From: Lichenicola sp964248625
GTDB taxonomy: Bacteria; Pseudomonadota; Alphaproteobacteria; Acetobacterales; Acetobacteraceae
Direction: 5' to 3'
Assembly (NCBI GenBank): GCA_964248625.1
Contig: CAXTZG010000125.1
Span: forward strand, 1-8,929
DNA: 8,929 nt
Part shown: positions 1 to 6,318 of the stretch, in pieces
Position numbering within the stretch: position 1 is the first letter of the stretch
How the letters are laid out: each line of letters opens with the position of its first letter
Program-made: the position numbers and the translations under genes
Notes under the pieces: generated by a model
Database searches by the model: none
The model's input: the letters and a program-made list of their open reading frames with translations, nothing else
Told to the model about the DNA's origin: nothing

Positions 1-54
1 GGCGAACAGGCACATGCCGGTGCCGTCGTGGAACAGGATCTTGAGCATCCCGGC
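1..54 (-). pseudogene. IS66-family TnpB fragment
   Basis: Read on the minus strand, this stretch gives MLKILFHDGTGMCLFA, which matches the conserved block after the RGD/RRGD motif of IS66-family accessory protein TnpB (family form: LKIxWHDGxGxCLFxKRLE). TnpB is needed for IS66 transposition, but its exact role is unclear. The frame stays open upstream to about base 90 (ending LNGVWFAG before the Met), yet that part no longer looks like TnpB, whose expected preceding residues are FRGRRGD. The homology therefore appears to stop near base 54, a rearrangement junction just before the recombinase cassette. The gene continues off the left edge, so its other end is unseen. The family call rests on about 16 residues. 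Confidence 0.7.
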
Positions 55-86
55 AAACCACACACCATTCAGCATACCGATCGCGC

Positions 87-545
87 TTGGTCGAAGTCGT
101 GTACCGCTGGCACCCACTGCATGGAGAGCGACTGCGGCTCTACCAGCGCTCGGGACGGGGCGGTCGTGAGATTTTCTATCTAGAGGCCCGCGCCGGCATC
201 TCGCGTGAGGTCCCGGCCTGGATGTGCGATGTCGCCACCTGCGCGGCGATGGTGTCTGGCCCTGCCGAGGTTGGCGTGGAGGCGCTGATCGAGCTGCGGG
301 CCTTGCTCGCGGCGCGTGCGGCAGACTCGGCACACGCGTCAGCATCTGACCTCCCCACCCCAGAGGAGGCCGCCGATGCCACGCCCACGCCCGATGCAGC
401 TCATGCTGGCGCTGGAGCGCCAAAGCCCGCCTTGCCCGGTAGCGCAGAACCCTGCCGACCTGGTTCAGGCCCTGGCCGACTTGCTGCTCGAAGCGCTCGG
501 CACCCGTGCGGCCTCAACGCTGTCTGGACAGGAGGCCAGCGATGA
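87..545 (+). CDS. Small cassette protein, DUF5372-like, upstream of the recombinase
   Basis: This is a 152-residue ORF from a TTG start. The frame is open back to base 45, so the true start is uncertain and may have been lost at the upstream junction. Residues 6-75 (WHPLHGERLRL, then EIFYLEA, VPAWMCD and IELRALLAA) look like the small beta-rich proteins, often annotated DUF5372, that precede recombinases in mobile cassettes: an HPLxG opening, a beta-strand section and a closing leucine-rich helix. Naming the family is from memory and tentative. The function is unknown; position suggests a partner of the recombinase. The last 57 residues are Ala/Pro/Gly-rich and overlap the next ORF in another frame, so the tail is either a genuine overlap or read-through after a small frameshift near 340-375. 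Confidence 0.6.
   Translation: MVEVVYRWHPLHGERLRLYQRSGRGGREIFYLEARAGISREVPAWMCDVATCAAMVSGPAEVGVEALIELRALLAARAADSAHASASDLPTPEEAADATPTPDAAHAGAGAPKPALPGSAEPCRPGSGPGRLAARSARHPCGLNAVWTGGQR
363..369 (+). promoter_or_regulatory. Shine-Dalgarno for the 62-residue ORF
   Basis: GAGGAGG lies 6 bases before the ATG at 376. It selects this ATG over the in-frame ATG at 316, which has no comparable site. Confidence 0.65.
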
Positions 546-564
546 GCCCCAAGATCACGCCTGA
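376..564 (+). CDS. 62-residue hypothetical protein between the DUF5372-like ORF and the recombinase
   Basis: The ATG at 376 has a strong GAGGAGG ribosome-binding site. The protein begins MPRPRPMQLMLALERQ and has a central amphipathic, leucine-rich stretch (ADLVQALADLLLEALG, about residues 28-43), then a polar tail. I recognise no domain. Small Leu-rich proteins of this kind are common just ahead of recombinases in mobile cassettes, which is the main reason to treat it as real. It lies wholly or partly inside the 3' part of the preceding ORF in a different frame, and its last 23 bases overlap the recombinase start at 542. The three genes are therefore probably translationally coupled. Its role is unknown; a helper or regulator of the recombinase is an inference from position only. 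Confidence 0.62.
   Translation: MPRPRPMQLMLALERQSPPCPVAQNPADLVQALADLLLEALGTRAASTLSGQEASDEPQDHA
530..535 (+). promoter_or_regulatory. Shine-Dalgarno for the recombinase
   Basis: AGGAGG lies 6 bases ahead of the ATG at 542. It favours this start over the upstream in-frame ATG at 506, whose extra 12 residues lie inside the overlapping small ORF. Confidence 0.75.
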
Positions 565-2632
565 CCATCTCCGCCGCAGTGCCGTGGTTTATGTCCGCCA
601 ATCCACGCTGACGCAGGTAATGGAAAACACCGAAAGCCAACGGCGCCAGTATGGCATGGCCGAAACGGCGCGCTCGCTCGGATTTGCGACTGTGACGGTG
701 ATCGACGACGACCTCGGCCGGTCCGGCTCGGGGGCGGTGGAACGCCCCGGGTTCCAGAAGCTAGTCGCTGGCGTGTGCGCCGGCACGGTTGGGGCGGTGT
801 TCTGCATCGAGGCATCGCGCCTGGCCCGCAACGGCCGCGATTGGCATCACCTCATCGATTTGTGTGCGCTGGTGGGGACGCTGGTGGTCGATCCGGACGG
901 GACCTACGATCCACGGATGGTCAACGACCGCCTGCTGCTCGGCCTCAAGGGCACGATGTCCGAATACGAGCTGAGCCTGTTGCGCCAACGTGGCCTGGCG
1001 GCGAGGGATACCAAGGCCCGGCGTGGCGAATTGCGCTTTGCCCTGCCGCCTGGCTACTGCTGGACCGAGCTGGGACAGATCGAGGTCGATCCTGACGAGC
1101 GTATCGCGGACGCCGTCCGGCTGGTGCTGCGCAAGTTCGAGGAGCTGGGCAGCGCCCGCCAGGTCATGCTGTGGTTGCAGGACGCGGGGCTCAAGCTCCC
1201 GGCCATGCGCCGCAACGCCCAGGTCTGCAGGATGGAATGGCGTCCCGCGGCGTACCACACCGTGCTGCAGATCCTGCGTCATCCGGTCTACGCCGGCGCC
1301 TACGTGTTCGGCCGGACTGCCGATCGCACGCGCATCGTGGAGGGGCGAGCACGCAAGACCACCGGTCACAGCAAGCCACGCGCGGCGTGGAACGTGCTGC
1401 TGCGCGACCACCATCAGGGTTACATCACCTGGGAGCAGTTCGAGGCCAACCAGCAGCTGATCTCGGAGAACGCCCACATGCAGAAGCGTACGGAGCGGAA
1501 ATCAGCGCGTGGTGGCCGTGCCTTGCTGACCGGCCTGATCCGATGCGGGCGCTGTGGCCGAACCATGCGGGTGTTCTACGGGTCGAGATCCGGTCACTCG
1601 CATCGCTACCAGTGCCGGGGCGACGACAGCCATGTCGGCGGTTGGCTGTGCATCGGCATTGGCGGTCTCCGGGTTGATCGCGCCGTGGTCGCGCAGATCG
1701 TCGAAGCGGTGTCCGATCGCGCGGTGGAGGCTGCGATCCAGGCGGCTGGTTATGTCGCGCGGGCAGACGATGACAAGCGCCAGGCCATCGGCCGGGAGCT
1801 CGAGGACGCGCGCTACGAGGCGTCACTTGCCGCGCGGCGGTATGAGGCGGTGGATCCGGCCAAGCGCTTGGTCGCGCGCGAACTAGAAAGCCGGTGGAAC
1901 GCGGCGCTGGAGCGCGTGGCCGACCTGGAAAGCCGTGTGGCTCAGCACGATGCAGCCGCCCTCCGGCGGCCAGTGGTCGACCAGGCGGCCCTGCTGTCGC
2001 TGGCGCGCGACCTGCCCGCGGCGTGGAACGCGTCCGGCACGGACATCCGGACCAAGCAGCGCATCACCCACATCCTGATCCGCGAGGTGCTGCTCGACCT
2101 CGATGACGCGACCAACGAGGCGGTGGTCACGATCCATTGGACTGGTGGCTGCCACACCGAGTTGCGGGTCTCGCGCGTCCGCTGCGGTCGCTACCCGGCG
2201 GACCGTCAGACCAGCCCGGTCGAGGTCATCCGGAAGCTCGGTGGCCAGTGGCCGGATCGTGAGGTGGCAACGACGATGAACCGGATGCGGTGCAAGCCGG
2301 CTGACGGCAACGCGTGGACCACCGTGCGGGTCAGGGAAATGCGCGAGCGGCTGGGCATCGAACCGTTCGACCCCGCCGCGCCCAGGGTCGAGATGGTCAG
2401 CGCCGACGAGACCGCCGTGCGGCTCGGCATTTGCGTCGGCTCGGTCCAGAAGCTCATCCGTGAGGGTGCCCTGCCGGCAACCCAGCTCATGCACTCCGCG
2501 CCGTGGCAGATCCCCGTCCACGCACTCAGCTCAGACACCGTCCGCACAGGCGTGCAGGCCATAATCCGACGGCGACCCAGCAACTACAGGCGCATGCAGG
2601 ACAATACGACGCTAAAACTGCCCGGCATCTGA
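542..2632 (+). CDS. Large serine recombinase with zinc ribbon and C-terminal helix-turn-helix
   Basis: A complete 696-residue site-specific recombinase that would cut and rejoin DNA through a covalent phosphoserine link, typically to integrate or excise its own element. The catalytic domain spans about 1-160: VYVRQS places the nucleophile at Ser21, followed by ESQRRQY, RLARNGRDW and GTMSEYELSLLRQR. A recombinase domain follows (about 170-290; GYCWTE, ILRHPVYAGAYVFGR). A zinc ribbon has Cys335, Cys338, Cys358 and Cys370. A charged coiled-coil-like region covers about 400-470. Residues about 618-662 (SADETAVRLG, SVQKLIREGALP) look like an excisionase/MerR-type helix-turn-helix, an addition absent from phage integrases such as phiC31. 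The start at 542 is set by AGGAGG. It overlaps the upstream ORF by 23 bases, and another ORF starts 16 bases after its stop. All visible catalytic residues are present, so it may be functional; the target site is unknown. Confidence 0.96.
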   Translation: MSPKITPDHLRRSAVVYVRQSTLTQVMENTESQRRQYGMAETARSLGFATVTVIDDDLGRSGSGAVERPGFQKLVAGVCAGTVGAVFCIEASRLARNGRDWHHLIDLCALVGTLVVDPDGTYDPRMVNDRLLLGLKGTMSEYELSLLRQRGLAARDTKARRGELRFALPPGYCWTELGQIEVDPDERIADAVRLVLRKFEELGSARQVMLWLQDAGLKLPAMRRNAQVCRMEWRPAAYHTVLQILRHPVYAGAYVFGRTADRTRIVEGRARKTTGHSKPRAAWNVLLRDHHQGYITWEQFEANQQLISENAHMQKRTERKSARGGRALLTGLIRCGRCGRTMRVFYGSRSGHSHRYQCRGDDSHVGGWLCIGIGGLRVDRAVVAQIVEAVSDRAVEAAIQAAGYVARADDDKRQAIGRELEDARYEASLAARRYEAVDPAKRLVARELESRWNAALERVADLESRVAQHDAAALRRPVVDQAALLSLARDLPAAWNASGTDIRTKQRITHILIREVLLDLDDATNEAVVTIHWTGGCHTELRVSRVRCGRYPADRQTSPVEVIRKLGGQWPDREVATTMNRMRCKPADGNAWTTVRVREMRERLGIEPFDPAAPRVEMVSADETAVRLGICVGSVQKLIREGALPATQLMHSAPWQIPVHALSSDTVRTGVQAIIRRRPSNYRRMQDNTTLKLPGI

Positions 2633-2647
2633 CCAGGAGAACGCACA

Positions 2648-2659
2648 ATGTCACAAGGT
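2648..2659 (+). CDS. Start of a fourth cassette ORF, cut by an N gap
   Basis: Fifteen bases after the recombinase stop there is an ATG at 2648 with AGGAGA 7 bases before it. It encodes MSQG and then runs into ten Ns. Spacing and ribosome-binding site fit a further gene in the recombinase operon, but only four codons are visible and nothing can be said of its function. After the gap the sequence is an IS256 5' region, so this gene was probably interrupted or truncated there. Confidence 0.35.
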
Positions 2660-2669
2660 NNNNNNNNNN
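2660..2669. other. Assembly gap (10 N)
   Basis: Ten undetermined bases between the end of the recombinase cassette and an IS256 fragment. The round length suggests a placeholder, not a measured size. Confidence 0.95.
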
Positions 2670-2787
2670 TGGCTAAGGTGGAGTTGCGAGACTTCAACCT
2701 GACCGGAGAACCCGATGACCGAGGACAGACTACCGCTGGCCGAGCTGCTGGCAGAAGCTGGAGACGGCGATTTCCTGCGTAATGTCC
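2670..2787 (+). mobile_element. IS256-family 5' end with truncated transposase
   Basis: An ATG at 2715 with GGAGAA 5 bases ahead starts MTEDRLPLAELLAEAGDGDF followed by LRNV. This matches the N-terminus of one IS256 (mutator-type DDE) transposase subgroup, whose members begin with a very similar acidic, leucine-rich helix and then a glutamine/leucine helix. After about residue 24 (base 2787) the match ends, and the frame runs only 16 more codons to a TGA at 2835. The catalytic DDE domain is absent, so this is a dead remnant. Bases 2670-2714 would be the left-end non-coding part of the element; the terminal inverted repeat, if retained, should be here or in the adjacent gap. Confidence 0.7.
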
Positions 2788-3065
2788 CGGAGGCTACCCG
2801 AGACCGGCCGCTGCGACAGCGACTTCCTGATTTTTGACGGCTGCCGCCTGTCCCGGCTAGACGCACGCTCGGCAGGCACCAAGGCGGTGGCCAGCGCTTC
2901 CTGCGCCGCATTCTTCGGCCCCGCGCTACGCTGCGACTTCACAGCCTGCAGCTCGGCGGCTTCCTGCGCGGCTCGAGCGGCGCCCGCCTGCGCAAGCCCG
3001 TGCACGGTACGACCTAGCTCGCCGTCCCGCCGCCCCGGTGAAGGCCATATTCGAGATCGCGTGGA
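2788..3065 (-). pseudogene. Unidentified minus-strand reading frame, possible gene remnant
   Basis: On the minus strand a frame is open from 3065 (just after a TGA at 3066-3068) down to the IS256 junction near 2787. It reads RRDGELGRTVHGLAQAG, then an Ala/Gln/Glu-rich helix-like stretch (RAAQEAAELQAVKSQ), then a basic Ser/Arg-rich part. The composition resembles a charged C-terminal helix of a real protein, but I recognise no family. No credible start with a ribosome-binding site is visible, and the 3' side is cut by the IS256 fragment. The opposite strand is also open, as is common at this GC content. This may be the truncated end of a gene or simply non-coding. Confidence 0.22.
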
Positions 3066-3144
3066 TCAGCGCCGTCACCCTCAACCTCACCCACGTCGCC
3101 GCAACGCCTTGACAGGCATCCGTATTGAACCGCCACGGGACGGG

Positions 3145-3967
3145 TCACAATCCGGTCGCGCCGGGAGCGCTGCCGGACGCCGATGAGAGGGTTGACGCCG
3201 CTGCCTGGCTCGTCCCGGCCGCCGGACCCGTCCCGAGCAGGCGGTCCGCGTTCCCGTGCGCGAGCTTGTCCCGGTCGGCGGGCGATAACGGCACCATGTC
3301 AAGGAACGCCCGTCGTTGCTCCATCGACGCGAACGGATGGTCCACGGAGAACAGCATCCGGTTCAGTCCGAAGGTGAACAGGGCGGCCATGAAGCACGGC
3401 AGGTCGAAGAAGCCGCTGGTGGTAATCCAGAGCTGGTCGAGCAGGGTCCGGCTCACCGTGCGGGTCAGGCGGCCGTCGTCGACCGCGCGCTTGAACGACC
3501 GGTCGCAGCGCGCCAGCATCGCCGGCAGCCCCTCGCCCATGTGGCCGACGATGAGGCGCAGGCGCGGATGCCGGGTCCAGCGCCCCGGACACCACGAGCC
3601 GCAACATGTGCAGCGCCGTTTTCGCGCGCCAGCCCCAACCGCCGGTCGACAGGCTCGTGCCGAGATCGCTGTCCAGCCCGCTGTAGTATACTTCGTACAC
3701 CGGCCGCGGAGGCGGGCTCGGGTGCAGGTAGAGCGGGATGTCCAGCGCCTCGGCCCTGTCGAGCAGCGGCGCGAAGTCGGGATGATCCAGGAACCGGCTT
3801 GCCGACAGGCCGTGGATCATGGCGCCCGGGAACGTCAGCTCACCCGTCGCCCGTTCCAACTCCCGGGCCGCGGCCTCTGGATCGGTCGTGGGCAGCCAGG
3901 CGAAGCCGTGGAACCGCGTGGGATGCCGCTCGACCAGCTCGGCCAGGGTGAAGCAGACGTCAAACGC
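3145..3967 (-). pseudogene. Broken amidohydrolase (ACMSD / resorcylate-decarboxylase type)
   Basis: The minus-strand frames together give about 270 residues of a COG2159-type metal-dependent amidohydrolase. Family members act as decarboxylases or hydrolases on aromatic or related carboxylates. Seen in order: LAELVERHPTRFHGFAWLP, DPEAAARELERA, GAMIHG, then LYLHPSPPPRPVYE (metal His), IVGHMGEGLP (second His) and FSVDHPFASM (catalytic/metal Asp), ending in HGNADRLLG as in intact relatives. Two defects are clear. One extra G in the GGG at 3573-3575 shifts the frame between VVSGALD and RHPRLRLIVGHM. The N-terminal third, with its ExHxH metal motif, is missing, and a TAG at 3968-3970 blocks the frame. 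The substrate cannot be inferred. The shift could be a homopolymer sequencing error; the missing N-terminus cannot. Confidence 0.88.
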
Positions 3968-4360
3968 CTACGTGCTGACGTTCCCGGTCAGGGCGGTGGC
4001 GCCAAATGGCTGCCGTATCAAGCTGTTGCAAAGGGCATTACTTTCTGACAGGTCAGCAGGTAACACCGGCTGCCGCTTTGGCCAAGAAGAGGGTGACAGA
4101 AAGATTCCACCTGTAACAGCTAGCGATCGGGTGACGGCCTTGGCTGCTCTGGAAGCGGTGCGGGTGGCGCGTGAAGCGGCCATGACGAAGTTCCTCACAA
4201 TGTTCCTCGCGATCTGGTCAAGCACACGATTGGTGGGCGTTTCTGCTGTGCTCCTGGACGTGCCGAGGCGGACTGCGGTCATCGGACTGTCAGTATTCTT
4301 GCGCGGAGCGGGGGTCATCGTGCTGCCGGGGATGACGCACATCGTACGTGTGGTCGTGTA
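3968..4360. other. Stretch with no recognisable gene
   Basis: Between the truncated amidohydrolase and the SGNH hydrolase I see no identifiable gene. Both strands have open frames. The plus-strand frame ends in TAG at 4359-4361, overlapping the next gene's GTG by one base; from an ATG at 4183 it would encode about 59 residues (MTKFLTMFLAIW, then VIGLSVFLRGAGVIVLP), a hydrophobic stretch that could be a small membrane or leader peptide. No good ribosome-binding site precedes that ATG, so I do not call it a gene. CTGTTGCAAAG at about 4022-4032 is reminiscent of IS6-family ends, but no transposase is present. Confidence 0.5.
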
Positions 4361-5491
4361 GTGAGCATTTCAGGCACAGGCCCTTACGTTGGGCAAGTTG
4401 CTACGCGATCCACGATCCCGTCGGCATTGAGCGACCCCAACCGAGCCTACATGGCTCGATCTCTGCACTTCGCCCGACAGGCTCTGTCGACAAGCGTCCA
4501 GGTCGGGTTCGCTAACTGGTATTCGATCGCAATCGCTGGCGATGCAGCAGTTCCGGCTACGGCGTCGATCCGTGCTTCAATTGAATATCCAGCCGGTCGA
4601 TTTCACTGCTTGAAGTTCTCAGGCAGTCGGAGTGGCACCATCGCTCCTGGACATACCCTCTTCTCGGATCCGGTGGCCGTTCAAATCCCGAACTGTGCTG
4701 CGTTTTGGATACGTCACCACTTCACCAATCCCAGCGGCATCCCCTACATCCCCGTGGCGTCGCCTCTTGACGCCATGATCATAGACGCTGCCGGAACGCC
4801 AGACTTGACGATGGGCGGGACGATGATGCCCGGCGCGTCGGTCTATGCAGCACCCGTCGCGATCATAGCCCCAACCACGAGACCGTCCGCGATGCTGGTC
4901 GGCGATAGCCGACTTTTCGGCGCTTTCGACAGGATCGACGATGCAACCGGAGATCGTGGCGACCTCTGCCGTTTTCTCGGGCCGGGCTACGCCTATATTC
5001 AGCTGGGCGTCTCGGGCGATACGCTGGCTGGTTTCCTTGCCAACAGTATCATGCGGCAGTCCCTGTTCCGCTACTGCTCGTTCATGATCAGTGAGGGTGG
5101 GGTCAACGACATCGCCTCGGATGCTGCAGCTCTGCTGGTGGCTGAACTTCGTTCCAAGGTGGCTGCACTGTTCACCCACGGCCCGGTATATGGAACCACC
5201 GCCTACCCGATTACGACTTCGACCGATGGTTGGGCTACCATGACAAACCAGATGGTCCCCGCAAGTGGCGAGCAACTCGCGGCGTTCAACGCTCTAGTCC
5301 GGGCAGGCATCGCAGGCGAACTCAACCACATCGACATCTCTGACGCGGTCGACCCGGGACGCACTAGGAAGTGGTCGGTAACGGGTGTGGAAAATGGCTT
5401 CACAGAAGATGGGCTGCATACAAATTCAGCAGGCGCACTGCTGATTAAACGAAGCTCGATTTGGAACGGCCTGACCTTTGGATCGCGATAG
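4361..5491 (+). CDS. SGNH/GDSL-type hydrolase
   Basis: A 376-residue protein with the four SGNH blocks in order and correct spacing: VGDSRL with nucleophile Ser183, GVSGDTL with oxyanion Gly219, GGVNDI with oxyanion Asn249, and DGLHTNSAG with Asp350 and His353. Such enzymes remove acyl groups from sugars, lipids or polysaccharides. The N-terminal 170 residues (GPYVGQVATRSTIP, FHCLKFSG, FWIRHHF) look like a beta-rich accessory domain. No signal peptide is evident. The GTG at 4361 overlaps an upstream stop as TAGTG, but there is no clear ribosome-binding site, so a later start is possible. The gene looks less GC-rich than its neighbours and stands alone between mobile-element debris. Similar architecture occurs in phage-linked and surface-polysaccharide esterases; the substrate is unknown. 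All catalytic residues are present. Confidence 0.88.
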   Translation: MSISGTGPYVGQVATRSTIPSALSDPNRAYMARSLHFARQALSTSVQVGFANWYSIAIAGDAAVPATASIRASIEYPAGRFHCLKFSGSRSGTIAPGHTLFSDPVAVQIPNCAAFWIRHHFTNPSGIPYIPVASPLDAMIIDAAGTPDLTMGGTMMPGASVYAAPVAIIAPTTRPSAMLVGDSRLFGAFDRIDDATGDRGDLCRFLGPGYAYIQLGVSGDTLAGFLANSIMRQSLFRYCSFMISEGGVNDIASDAAALLVAELRSKVAALFTHGPVYGTTAYPITTSTDGWATMTNQMVPASGEQLAAFNALVRAGIAGELNHIDISDAVDPGRTRKWSVTGVENGFTEDGLHTNSAGALLIKRSSIWNGLTFGSR

Positions 5492-5564
5492 TGACAAAAC
5501 CCTGACATCATACCGAGACACTCTAGGCCCGAGTCGCACCGTGCCCCTGCGTTCCAGCCGTCAT
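5492..5564. other. Short unassigned stretch before the gap
   Basis: Seventy-three bases after the SGNH stop. No reading frame here continues the IS110 transposase in a recognisable way, nor the phage-like gene seen beyond the IS. The sequence on the two sides of the gap may not be true neighbours. Confidence 0.4.
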
Positions 5565-5614
5565 NNNNNNNNNNNNNNNNNNNNNNNNNNNNNNNNNNNN
5601 NNNNNNNNNNNNNN
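5565..5614. other. Assembly gap (50 N) inside or beside an IS110 element
   Basis: Fifty undetermined bases that begin within the IS110 transposase coding region. A complete IS110 element is well over 1 kb, so unless the element is truncated the true gap is far longer than 50. Confidence 0.95.
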
Positions 5615-5840
5615 GCTGACGCGCCATATGGGCCTCGAACGCACCTCGGCTGAAGTTACGTCGAAGCACAAGTTGATCCTGCGCATCAATGCCATGCACC
5701 GTGAACACCGACTTAGACGTGTCCACAGCAATCCGCTTAAGCTCCATCTGGGCGGCTCCCTCGTTTGACCTTCAACAGCCAAACACTGGCACGCTTCGCG
5801 ATGCCGTGGAGCCGTCCACCCCAACAATGCCGATCTACAT
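5615..5840 (-). mobile_element. IS110-family element, transposase N-terminus only
   Basis: The minus-strand ATG at 5747, with GGGAG about 8 bases upstream, starts MELKRIAVDTSKSVFTVHG followed by DAQDQLVLRR and RGAFEAHMA. This is the N-terminus of an IS110/IS1111-type DEDD transposase; the Asp of AVDTSKSVF is the first catalytic acid. About 44 residues are visible before the sequence enters the gap. The 93 bases from 5748 to about 5840 would be the element's non-coding end; beyond it a phage-like reading frame begins, so the insertion point lies near 5840. IS110 elements have no ordinary terminal repeats and use a structured bridge RNA encoded in one end, which cannot be located here. Confidence 0.82.
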
Positions 5841-6213
5841 ACAGCCCCGGCGATGCCCCCAGCGATGCGCTGGCCGGCGGTGTCCGCCATCGGCACGTTG
5901 TAGTGGTTCCCGTCCAGGTCGGTGTTGAGCTGGCCGTCACCGGACTTGCGGCCCTGGTGAGGTCGTTTACGCCCCTCGCGAGCGGCGTGGTGGTTAGATC
6001 CGCCAGGCCTGTCAGGCCGTCCAGGGCGCCCCGAGTGATTGCTCCTGCCCAATTGGCGGCGCTGTTCGGGTGCTGGTCGTCCAGGACTGCGCCGTTCGGA
6101 AGCATGGCCGGCTGTCCGTCGAATTGATCAAATGGGTTCGGCTGCCGTCCCGCTGGCGCCGCTGGCGGCTGTCCGTCGAACTGGTCGAATGGGTTGGGTG
6201 CTGGTGTTGGCAA
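5841..6213 (-). pseudogene. Phage virion / DNA-transfer-like protein, frameshifted and interrupted by IS110
   Basis: Minus-strand frames give PNPFDQFDGQP twice, then NWAGAITRGALDGLTGLADL and TTPLARGVNDLTRAASPVT. A one-base shift near 5932-5935 follows, then GQLNTDLDGNHYNVPMADT and GQRIAGGIAGAV. This layout (NPFDQF-type N-terminal repeats, then an Ala/Gly-rich helical segment) resembles putative injection or structural proteins of podophage-like prophages in Proteobacteria; that is an inference from memory. Restoring one G in the GGCC at 5932-5935 joins the parts as SPVTGQLNTD. The homology ends near 5841, where IS110 begins, so the 3' part is lost. The start is probably TTG at 6213 (MPTPAPNPFDQF) with GGAG 8 bases ahead; GTG at 6231 is the alternative. 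Confidence 0.7.
6110..6195 (-). repeat. Two coding repeats for NPFDQFDGQP
   Basis: A 29-base unit at 6110-6138 recurs at 6167-6195 with a few substitutions. On the minus strand each encodes NPFDQFDGQP; a Pro/Ala-rich 9-residue linker separates them. The period is 57 bases (19 residues), so the frame is kept. The differences fall at third codon positions, which suggests the peptide, not the DNA, is what is conserved. Confidence 0.85.
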
Positions 6214-6318
6214 AGTTCGTGCTCCAGACACGCGAAAGGCTGCTCTAGGCGGCCCTTCATGGTCAGTTCAGGTGGTGGCTTGTGTGGTGTGCAGGTGCCG
6301 GAAAGTGCCGCTATGCGG

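Noticed and set aside
761..1477. A 238-residue minus-strand ORF opposite the large serine recombinase
   Set aside because: Antisense shadow of a well-supported gene; no ribosome-binding site or recognisable motif.
1883..2521. A 212-residue minus-strand ORF opposite the recombinase C-terminus
   Set aside because: Shadow frame of GC-rich coding DNA on the other strand.
4022..4032. CTGTTGCAAAG resembling the terminal repeat of IS6-family elements
   Set aside because: No IS6 transposase nearby and no second copy; eleven bases are too few.
3125..4048. A 307-residue plus-strand ORF
   Set aside because: It lies opposite the amidohydrolase, whose catalytic motifs are clear on the minus strand; the plus product is Arg/Pro-rich without motifs.
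4619..5275. A 218-residue minus-strand ORF
   Set aside because: Shadow of the SGNH hydrolase, which has all four catalytic blocks.
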